A stretch of 47,223 nt of DNA from Thiocystis minor (GTDB taxonomy: Bacteria > Pseudomonadota > Gammaproteobacteria > Chromatiales > Chromatiaceae), in contig NZ_NHSQ01000043.1 of the NCBI RefSeq assembly GCF_016653465.1, forward strand, positions 1 to 47,223. Direction: 5' to 3'. The position numbers and the translations under genes were made by a program. The notes below the pieces were generated by a model. That model saw only the letters and a program-made list of their open reading frames with translations. It did not search any database and was not told the DNA's origin. Positions 10,102-16,443 of this stretch are shown here, piece after piece (the first letter of the stretch is position 1; the number at the start of each line of letters is the position of its first letter).

Positions 10102-10183
10102 ACCGCGTCATAAGTGGCCGGCGTCGTTTCGAGTGAGCCCGTCCTCACGACAACCAACGGCGACCGGCGGAACGCGGTTTAAA
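10097..10183. repeat. Inverted repeat between dctP and dctQ
   Basis: TTTAAACCGCGT at 10097-10108 is repeated as its perfect 12-bp reverse complement, ACGCGGTTTAAA, at 10172-10183. The left arm contains the dctP stop codon and the right arm ends just before the dctQ ribosome-binding site (GGAG at about 10186). In mRNA the arms could pair across about 63 nt. Such a stem could protect the abundant dctP message and reduce read-through into dctQM; that role is inference. Confidence 0.7.
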
Positions 10184-10198
10184 TTGGAGCATCCGCTG

Positions 10199-10912
10199 AT
10201 GAAGTTGCTCGACCATCTCGAAGAATGGCTCATCATCCTGCTCATGGGCGGCGCGACTCTGATCGTGTTCGTCTCGGTCCTGCACCGTTACGCCTCCGGT
10301 TACGAGATCCCGGTCGTGCAGGACTGGCTGCTGTCGCTCAATTTCGGCTGGACCCAGGAGTTGTGCATCATCCTCTTCGTCTGGATGGCCAAGTTCGGCG
10401 CCGCCTACGGGGTGCGCACCGGTATCCATGTCGGCGTCGACGTGCTAGTCAACCGGCTCTCGGACCGCAAACGCGCCAAGGTCATCCTCTTCGGCCTGTT
10501 GGCCGGCGCGCTCTTCACCGCCATCGTCGCCACGCTCGGCACCCGCTTCGTCTGGGAGAACGGCGCGCACTACGCCTATTTGAGCACCTTGGGCCTGGAC
10601 ACCGGCGATCTCCCGGAAGGTCCGACCACGCCCGACCTCGAATGGCCAACCTGGATCGTCTATCTGGCGGTGCCGCTGGGTTCGACCCTGATGTGTTTCC
10701 GCTTTCTGCAGGTCGCCTACGGCTTCCTCCGCACCGGCGAGCTACCGCAGCACGATCACAGCCATGTCGAAGGTCTCACGAAAGAGCCGCTGCCGGTCGA
10801 TGTCAATATCTACGACATGGACGACAACCTGCACTTCCGCGATCTCAAACACCGACCCGTGGGTGAGTCCGGCAAGTCGGGCGATTCCGACCGCGAGGAC
10901 CGTCCATCATGA
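10199..10912 (+). CDS. dctQ: TRAP transporter small membrane subunit (DctQ)
   Basis: Small four-helix integral membrane subunit that couples the periplasmic receptor to the large DctM permease. Hydrophobic segments begin at about residues 10, 60, 95 and 155 of the 237-residue protein, and the conserved FGWTQELCIILFVWM and GAAYGVRTGIHVGVD stretches are present. The C-terminal tail of about 60 residues is charged, His-rich and longer than usual. The ATG at 10199 follows GGAG by 9 bp; a GTG at 10133 is in frame but would put the 12-bp inverted repeat inside the gene. It overlaps dctM by the ATGA tetranucleotide. Confidence 0.9.
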   Translation: MKLLDHLEEWLIILLMGGATLIVFVSVLHRYASGYEIPVVQDWLLSLNFGWTQELCIILFVWMAKFGAAYGVRTGIHVGVDVLVNRLSDRKRAKVILFGLLAGALFTAIVATLGTRFVWENGAHYAYLSTLGLDTGDLPEGPTTPDLEWPTWIVYLAVPLGSTLMCFRFLQVAYGFLRTGELPQHDHSHVEGLTKEPLPVDVNIYDMDDNLHFRDLKHRPVGESGKSGDSDREDRPS

Positions 10913-12192
10913 GCGCCGCCATCATCTTCGGCATCCTGCTCGCGCTCATGCTGACCGGGATGCCGATCTCCATCGCGCTCGGTCTCACCGTTCTCACCTT
11001 CCTCTTCACCATGACCCAGGTGCCGCTCGAAGCGGTGGCGCTGAAGCTCTTCACCGGCATCGAGAAGTTCGAGATCATGGCGATCCCCTTCTTCATCCTC
11101 GCCGGCAATTTCCTCACCCACGGTGGGGTAGCGCGACGCATGATCGCCTTCGCCTCGGCGATGGTCGGACACTGGCATGGCGGATTGGGTCTGGCCGGCG
11201 TCGCGGCCTGCGCGCTCTTCGCGGCGGTCTCGGGCTCCAGCCCGGCCACCGTGGTCGCGATCGGCTCCATCCTGCTACCGGCGATGATGAAGGCCGGTTT
11301 CCCCAAGAATTTCGGCGCCGGCATCGTCACCACCTCCGGGGCGCTCGGCATCCTGATCCCGCCCTCGATCGTGATGGTGATGTATTCGGTCGCGACCAAC
11401 ACCTCGGTTGGGGCCATGTTCATGGCCGGCGTCATTCCGGGCATCGGACTGGCCGCCGTGCTAGGCGGGGTCACCTGGTGGCGGGCGCGCAAGTTCGATT
11501 ATCCGCGCATGCCCAAGGCGAGTTTCGGCGAACGCTGGCGGACTTTTCGGGAGTCGGTCTGGGGTCTGCTGCTGATCCTGATCGTGATGGGCGGCATCTA
11601 TGCCGGGCTCTTCACCCCGACCGAGGCCGCCGCCATGAGCGCGGTCTATGCCTTCGTCGTCGCCGTCTTCATCTACAAGGATATGCGGCTCAAAGACGTG
11701 CCAAAGGTTCTGCTGAACTCGGCGAACATGAGCGCCATGCTGCTCTACATCATCACCAACGCGGTGATGTTCTCCTTCATCCTGACCAACGAGAATATCC
11801 CGCAGGCGCTGGCCGACTGGATGCTGGCCCAGGGTCTGGGACCGATCGCCTTCCTGCTGGCGGTCAACGTCCTGCTGCTATTAGCCGGCAACTTCATGGA
11901 GCCGACCTCGATCGTCCTCATCTTCGCGCCCATTCTCTTTCCGGTGGCGGTGAAGCTCGGCATCGACCCGGTGCATTTCGGCATCGTCATGGTGGTCAAC
12001 ATGGAGGTCGGCATGTGTCATCCGCCGGTTGGACTCAACTTGTACGTCGCCTCGGGCATCACCAAGATGGGCATCACCGAGCTGACCATCGCGGTCTGGC
12101 CCTGGCTCCTGTCGATGCTCTGCTTCCTGCTGCTCGTCACCTACTGGCCGACGATGTCGATCTGGCTGCCGACGTATTTGGGGATGATGTAG
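10909..12192 (+). CDS. dctM: TRAP transporter large permease (DctM)
   Basis: Large, roughly 12-helix permease subunit of the TRAP system, which imports its substrate with a cation gradient rather than ATP. The 427-residue protein has family features: GMPISIALGLTVL at the N-terminus, an AVSGSSPATVVAIGSILLP motif near residue 105, and GALGILIPPSIVM near residue 145. The ATG overlaps the dctQ stop as ATGA, so translation is coupled. A terminator hairpin follows 14 bp after the stop, ending the dctPQM operon. Confidence 0.94.
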   Translation: MSAAIIFGILLALMLTGMPISIALGLTVLTFLFTMTQVPLEAVALKLFTGIEKFEIMAIPFFILAGNFLTHGGVARRMIAFASAMVGHWHGGLGLAGVAACALFAAVSGSSPATVVAIGSILLPAMMKAGFPKNFGAGIVTTSGALGILIPPSIVMVMYSVATNTSVGAMFMAGVIPGIGLAAVLGGVTWWRARKFDYPRMPKASFGERWRTFRESVWGLLLILIVMGGIYAGLFTPTEAAAMSAVYAFVVAVFIYKDMRLKDVPKVLLNSANMSAMLLYIITNAVMFSFILTNENIPQALADWMLAQGLGPIAFLLAVNVLLLLAGNFMEPTSIVLIFAPILFPVAVKLGIDPVHFGIVMVVNMEVGMCHPPVGLNLYVASGITKMGITELTIAVWPWLLSMLCFLLLVTYWPTMSIWLPTYLGMM

Positions 12193-12206
12193 CGGCACTC
12201 ATCAAG

Positions 12207-12240
12207 GCCCGTCGCCGTTTTGCGACGGGCTTTCCCTTTT
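12207..12240 (+). terminator. Rho-independent terminator after dctM
   Basis: GCCCGTCGC (12207-12215) pairs perfectly with GCGACGGGC (12222-12230) across a 6-nt CGTTTT loop, followed by TTTCCCTTTT. It lies 14 bp past the dctM stop and would also face the convergent ech operon. Confidence 0.85.
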
Positions 12241-12288
12241 CCCCCGCGTTCCCAAACTCCGCTTGGAAACCAGCGATCAGCTAACCGC

Positions 12289-12666
12289 CTAAACGCTCGG
12301 GCGCGTCTTGGACGAAGACGGCGTTGCAAAATCCTGCCGGAAACTGACGATCTCTTTCGTCCGCATCGGCGGCCAGGGCTCATTGCACTGGGTGATACAA
12401 CCCTCGCGACAGTCATGGACACAGTTCCCGCAGAGGATGCAGAGGCTGTGATCGATGGCCCAGGTCTTGTCCTGCTTGCTGGCAACGATGGCGCCGGTCG
12501 GGCATTTGACGGCGCAGACCGTGCAAAAGGTGCAGTCGTTGATCTTGAACTCGATGTGGCCGCGCGTCTTGGCATAGGGCGTTCGTCGCTCGAACGGATA
12601 AAGCCGGGTCACTGGCCGGTGCAGTGCACTGCGGGTCACGAGGGCGGAGATGGAGAACCAGGACAT
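12289..12666 (-). CDS. echF: Ech-type hydrogenase ferredoxin-like subunit (EchF)
   Basis: Iron-sulfur subunit that carries electrons from a soluble ferredoxin to the hydrogenase small subunit. The 125-residue protein contains two 4Fe-4S motifs, CTFCTVCAVKCP and CILCGNCVHDC, and resembles NuoI/HycF. The frame extends upstream inside echE, but the ATG at 12666 gives the family-like start MSWFSISAL and lies 5 bp after the echE stop. It is the last gene of the minus-strand ech operon, the position of echF in Methanosarcina-type Ech clusters. Confidence 0.88.
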   Translation of the reverse strand: MSWFSISALVTRSALHRPVTRLYPFERRTPYAKTRGHIEFKINDCTFCTVCAVKCPTGAIVASKQDKTWAIDHSLCILCGNCVHDCREGCITQCNEPWPPMRTKEIVSFRQDFATPSSSKTRPSV

Positions 12667-12671
12667 GGGGT

Positions 12672-13754
12672 TTACCTCTCGGTGCAACTGACGCAGGGAT
12701 CGATGGTCAGCACGATGACCGGGACATCGGCCAGGTCGCAGCCCTTGAGCATGTGGACCAGCGGGGCGATGTTGGCGAAGGTTGGGGTGCGGACCCGGAA
12801 GCGCTCCAGGTTTTTCTGGCCGTTGGCGCTCATGTAATAGCAGACCTCGCCGCGCGGCTGTTCGAGCCGGATCATGGTCTCCCCTTTGGGCCGCTGTCCC
12901 TTGAAAGTGACCTCGATCTCGCCCTCCGGCATCCGGTCGAGACACTGACGAATCAGGTCGATCGACTGGCTAATCTCGCGCAATCGAACCTCGCAGCGGG
13001 CATAGCAGTCGCCCGACTGCTCGACGACCGGCTCCCATTCCAGCTCACCATAGGCGGCATAGCCCAACTGGCGGGTATCGCTCGCGAAACCGCTCGCGCG
13101 CAGCACGGGACCGACGGCGCCCAGCGCATAGGCATCCTCGGCGCTCATGACGCCAACCCCGACCGTGCGCTGTTTGACTGTGCGGTCGCCACGGAAGATG
13201 TTGGCCACTTCATCAAAGGCCGCTTCGATCTCATTCATGCGCCGCCCGACCCGTCGCAGAGTCTCGGCATCCACATCCTTGCGGATCCCGCCGACCTTGC
13301 AGGAGCCGAAGATGACCCGCCCGCCGGTGGTCTCCTCGATGATATCGACCAACATCTCGCGGATACGCCAACTGTGCTGAAAAAGGCTCTCGAAGCCGAA
13401 GGCGTCGGCGGACAGACCCAGCCAGAGCAGATGGCTCTGGATGCGCGACATCTCGGCCCAGACGGTACGCAGATAGACGGCGCGCGGCGGAACCTCCAGC
13501 CCCAGGAGGTGCTCGATCCCCTGACAATAGCCCTGGCCGTGAATGAAGCTGCAAATCCCGCAGATACGCTCGGCGACCTGGGCCATCTCGACGAAGTCGT
13601 GACGCTCGGCGAGCAGTTCGAGTCCCCGGTGCACATAGCCGATCGAGGGCAGTGCCTGGACGACGCGCTCGTCGTCGAGTTCGAGATCGAGATGGATCGG
13701 TTCGGGCAGGACCGGATGCTGCGGACCGAAGGGGACGATGGTGGTATTCGCCAT
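12672..13754 (-). CDS. echE: Group 4 [NiFe]-hydrogenase large subunit (EchE)
   Basis: Catalytic subunit carrying the Ni-Fe centre; homologous to the 49-kDa (NuoD) subunit of complex I. Both Ni-binding motifs are present: RICGICSFIH with C65 and C68, and the C-terminal DPCVSCTER with C354 and C357. Because both Cys pairs are intact, this is a hydrogenase rather than a hydrogenase-derived complex I module. The second motif ends in Arg instead of the usual His, as in other group 4 enzymes. The protein stops right after it, so there is no C-terminal peptide for a maturation protease, as reported for EchE and CooH. Its 360 residues match EchE. No hyp maturation genes occur in the window. Confidence 0.93.
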   Translation of the reverse strand: MANTTIVPFGPQHPVLPEPIHLDLELDDERVVQALPSIGYVHRGLELLAERHDFVEMAQVAERICGICSFIHGQGYCQGIEHLLGLEVPPRAVYLRTVWAEMSRIQSHLLWLGLSADAFGFESLFQHSWRIREMLVDIIEETTGGRVIFGSCKVGGIRKDVDAETLRRVGRRMNEIEAAFDEVANIFRGDRTVKQRTVGVGVMSAEDAYALGAVGPVLRASGFASDTRQLGYAAYGELEWEPVVEQSGDCYARCEVRLREISQSIDLIRQCLDRMPEGEIEVTFKGQRPKGETMIRLEQPRGEVCYYMSANGQKNLERFRVRTPTFANIAPLVHMLKGCDLADVPVIVLTIDPCVSCTER

Positions 13755-13757
13755 GGT

Positions 13758-14195
13758 TCAGCCCTCCCGGACTGGCGTGGGCGGGGCGACCTTCGCGCCC
13801 GCGTCCGCCCGACTGGACGCGCGCTGCGGTTTGTCCTTCTTCAGGGTCACACTGCCGGAAAAGGGGATCTTGGTCTTGGTGCGCAAAAAGTTCCCGCCAT
13901 AGTCCAGGGCCAGACCCGGAATGTTGAAGCCAAACAGATCCTTCAGCTCGTTTTCATAGGTGAAGGAGGCGGCAAAGACCCCGCTCAGGCTCGGCAGTTC
14001 AGGCTGATCGCGGGGGACATGCACGCGAAAATTGACGCACTCATAGTTCTTGTCGTAGCTGATCATGACCTCGAAGTGATCCTCGCGCGCGGTCCCGGTC
14101 ATCTGCACCAACCGGAAGCCCTCGGCCCGGTGGCGACTGGCTGTCGCAACCCACTGATCAAGCTCGATGTCTTCGAAGGACTCGTTCTGACTCAT
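13758..14195 (-). CDS. echD: Ech hydrogenase subunit D (NuoC-like)
   Basis: Hydrophilic subunit corresponding to the 30-kDa (NuoC) subunit of complex I; it helps dock the large subunit. The recognisable core is FRVHVPRD followed by LPSLSGVFAASFTYENELKD and a DLFGF motif (about residues 55-95). The last 25 or so residues form a Lys/Ala/Pro-rich tail beyond the conserved core. The start codon overlaps the echC stop as ATGA, and echE begins 3 bp downstream of its stop, so echCDE are translationally coupled. Confidence 0.88.
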   Translation of the reverse strand: MSQNESFEDIELDQWVATASRHRAEGFRLVQMTGTAREDHFEVMISYDKNYECVNFRVHVPRDQPELPSLSGVFAASFTYENELKDLFGFNIPGLALDYGGNFLRTKTKIPFSGSVTLKKDKPQRASSRADAGAKVAPPTPVREG

Positions 14196-14641
14196 GATGC
14201 TACCACTTTACGTTGACGTTTACGTTCCTTGGCGCGCTCCTCCAGAATCGCCAGCGCCTGCACGACCCCATCAATGATCGACTCCGGGCGCGCCGCGCAG
14301 CCAGGAACATAGACATCGACCGGGATCACCTGATCGATGCCGCCGTAAACGTTATAGGCGTCGCGAAAGATGCCGCCGCTCAGGGCGCAGGCGCCGATCG
14401 CGACCACCGCCTTCGGGTCCGGCATCTGCGCGTAGAGATTTTCGACCACCTTGCGCGACTCCTCGTTCACCGAGCCGGTGACCAGGAAGATGTCGGCATG
14501 CTTGGGGTTGCCGGTGTTGACGATCCCGAACCGCTCCACGTCGTAGAGCGGCGTCAGACAGGCCAGCAGCTCGATGTCGCAACCGTTACAACTGGTCGCG
14601 GCGTAATGCAGGATCCAGGGGGATTTTTTGAGGAAGCTCAT
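14192..14641 (-). CDS. echC: Ech hydrogenase small subunit (EchC, NuoB-like)
   Basis: Binds the proximal 4Fe-4S cluster that feeds electrons to the Ni-Fe site. The four ligand Cys are visible as TSCNGCD (C18, C21), GAC (C85) and PGC (C115). The 149-residue size matches EchC/HycG rather than the larger small subunits of uptake hydrogenases, and there is no Tat signal, which fits a cytoplasmic-facing enzyme. Upstream, where echB would normally abut, there is instead a toxin-antitoxin pair and an AT-rich stretch. The interrupted operon raises the question whether echCDEF is still driven from the echA promoter. Confidence 0.92.
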   Translation of the reverse strand: MSFLKKSPWILHYAATSCNGCDIELLACLTPLYDVERFGIVNTGNPKHADIFLVTGSVNEESRKVVENLYAQMPDPKAVVAIGACALSGGIFRDAYNVYGGIDQVIPVDVYVPGCAARPESIIDGVVQALAILEERAKERKRQRKVVAS

Positions 14642-14695
14642 CGATGATGGTGCCTGCCGTTGATTCGAGGGTTAAATGGTTTTTCAGAAATCACC

Positions 14696-14992
14696 TTAAT
14701 GCTCAAACAAGTCCGGCAGATTTCGCCCTCCCTGAACGATGCGCTCAATCCTGATCTCGCCGGGTTGTAGCCGATAGCAAACCACATAGCGTCCATAAGG
14801 AACCAGCCGAATGCTCTCCGAGATTTCCGGACGTAACCGCGCTACTTCGGGGAATGAAACAAGCCTTTCGCATCGCTCCCGAAGTTCGCGGATAAAGGAT
14901 AACGCCCTGCGGGGGTTGTCACGGGCGATGTAGTCGGCAATTTCTTCCAGATCGGTGACGGCCAGCGGGGAAAACGTGCAGCGCATTGCCAC
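14696..14992 (-). CDS. parE: Type II toxin, RelE/ParE family
   Basis: Small toxin of the RelE/ParE fold, 98 residues. Typical features are a start like FSPLAVTDLEEIADYIA, a central LRERCERLVSFPE segment with R-rich helix, and a C-terminal RLVPYGRYVVCYR strand pair ending in IVQGGRN. ParE members poison DNA gyrase and RelE members cut mRNA; sequence alone favours ParE. The GTG at 14992 follows GAGGAA at a usable distance; an ATG 6 bp later is the alternative. It lies 3 bp after the antitoxin gene, on the same strand as the ech genes and between echB and echC. Confidence 0.85.
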   Translation of the reverse strand: MAMRCTFSPLAVTDLEEIADYIARDNPRRALSFIRELRERCERLVSFPEVARLRPEISESIRLVPYGRYVVCYRLQPGEIRIERIVQGGRNLPDLFEH

Positions 14993-14995
14993 AAT

Positions 14996-15259
14996 TCAGG
15001 TTTCCTCTTCAAGCATGGCCTGATATCTGGCTTCGAGGCGTGTAAACACTTCATCGGCCGGGATACTGTCGCCACTTTCCGTGCCCGCGTGGATTTGCGC
15101 ACGGTATTCCTCAAACTCAATCTCACGTAATCGTTCCCGCGTTTCCAGAAGGCCTAACGCCTCTCTGACCAGTTCGCTGGCACTGGCATAACGGCCTGTT
15201 TCGATCTGACGACGAATGAAATCCTCAAAATGATGGCCAATAGCGTAACTAGATGGCAT
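14996..15259 (-). CDS. parD: Type II antitoxin, ParD-like (CopG/RHH)
   Basis: Antitoxin of 87 residues that should bind and neutralise the adjacent ParE-like toxin and repress its own promoter. The N-terminal half reads as a ribbon-helix-helix dimerisation domain (FEDFIRRQIETGRYASASELVREALGLL spans residues 12-39, given here as its key pattern RQIxxGRYxSASExVREALxLLE). The C-terminal part is acidic, as expected for the toxin-wrapping tail. An AGGGAG site precedes the ATG. An inverted-repeat arm, TTCTACTTTGTTA at 15276-15288, lies just upstream and could be part of its operator. Confidence 0.86.
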   Translation of the reverse strand: MPSSYAIGHHFEDFIRRQIETGRYASASELVREALGLLETRERLREIEFEEYRAQIHAGTESGDSIPADEVFTRLEARYQAMLEEET

Positions 15260-15275
15260 GACAGTGTCTCCCTAA

Positions 15276-15504
15276 TTCTACTTTGTTACCTTCAAAAAAT
15301 CTTTAAGTGTTTAAATTTTATGATAATAAACAAAAATACACATAAACAATAGGGTTCTAGTGGCGCGTTGAGCGCCTATAATCACCCATAAACCGCCAAC
15401 ATCTATCTTCAATAGGGGCATAGTAAATGAAGATTTATTGCGCCTAATAAAAAATAACTTAAAATTCATTAATTTATGCGACAGTCAAAGTTAACAAAGT
15501 AGAA
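15276..15504. repeat. AT-rich insert with 13-bp inverted repeat
   Basis: TTCTACTTTGTTA at 15276-15288 recurs as its exact reverse complement TAACAAAGTAGAA at 15492-15504; with flanks, 15 of 17 positions match. The segment between is far more AT-rich than its neighbours and has no gene. It contains a GGCGC/GCGCC hairpin at 15362-15376. The gap between echB and parD (15260-15582) thus consists of foreign-looking DNA, either the promoter/operator region of the parDE pair or the remains of a small mobile element. Confidence 0.6.
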
Positions 15505-15582
15505 CTAAAGGCTCGACAACAAATTCGGATCAATGTTTGACCATTTTCAAGCCTGTTTGGTCACGGACCTTCCCAACATCGC

Positions 15583-16443
15583 CTAGGCAATCAGCGGCAG
15601 CAGCAGCAGATTCGTCACGCCCAGTACACCCGTCACCGCCCAGGTCATCTTGAGCGTCGTCGCCCATTTAAGCCGCGCGTGGGTGTTGTCGACCAGCACC
15701 TCGGCAAAAAACAGCACCAGCGAGATGGGTAGCGCCCAGGCCAGACCCCAGGGCGCGAAGAAGAGATACAGCCAGCCGAGCAGGATGACGTTCTCGTACC
15801 AGTGCCCGATCTCCACCAGGGCCAGGTCGCTCCCGGACAGGTCGGTCGTGATGCCCTTGACCAGTTCCTGATGACCGTGGTGCGAGGAACTCAGATCGAA
15901 GGGCGATTTGCGCAGCTTGATGGTGAGGATAAAGAGAAATCCGAGCAGGATGCCGAAGAGTTGCACCACTTGCCAGGGGCTGCCCGCCACGATGTCGCTC
16001 ACCCGGAAGCTGTCCGCCACCAGAAAGAATCCGAGCGCCACGAGGATGAGCATCGGTTCGTAGGCCATCATCAGCATCAGCTCGCGCGACGAACCGATAT
16101 TGCTGTAGGGCGAATTGGTCGAATAGGCCGCGAGACAGAGAAAGATCCCGGACACCGTCAGCGCGAACAGACTCAGCAGCAGGTCGCTACCGAGAAAGAG
16201 GATGAACCCGGAGATCGCCATGAAGAACAGAAAGCCCCAGAGATAAAGCGTCTGAAGTTCGGTGACGACGACGGTGTCCTTTTCCAGCAGTTTCAGCACA
16301 TCGTAGATCGGTTGCAGCAGCGGCGGACCCTGACGGGACTGCATCCGCGCGGTCAGACGCCGGTCGAGACCGGCCAGCAGCGCGCCAAGCAGCGGCCCAA
16401 GGACCAGAAAGGCGACCGCGAAACCCCAGTGTTCCACATTCAT
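15583..16443 (-). CDS. echB: Ech hydrogenase membrane subunit B (NuoH-like)
   Basis: Integral membrane subunit equivalent to NuoH/HycD, linking the hydrogenase module to the ion-translocating subunit. The 286-residue protein has about eight membrane segments. Its cytoplasmic loop contains the diagnostic KLRKSPFDLSSSHHGHQELVKG region (about residues 178-199; key residues SPFD, SHH, HQE), shared by EchB, CooK and HycD. The ATG at 16443 overlaps the echA stop as ATGA; a GTG 15 bp upstream is also in frame. After its stop the operon is interrupted by AT-rich DNA and parDE. Confidence 0.92.
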   Translation of the reverse strand: MNVEHWGFAVAFLVLGPLLGALLAGLDRRLTARMQSRQGPPLLQPIYDVLKLLEKDTVVVTELQTLYLWGFLFFMAISGFILFLGSDLLLSLFALTVSGIFLCLAAYSTNSPYSNIGSSRELMLMMAYEPMLILVALGFFLVADSFRVSDIVAGSPWQVVQLFGILLGFLFILTIKLRKSPFDLSSSHHGHQELVKGITTDLSGSDLALVEIGHWYENVILLGWLYLFFAPWGLAWALPISLVLFFAEVLVDNTHARLKWATTLKMTWAVTGVLGVTNLLLLPLIA

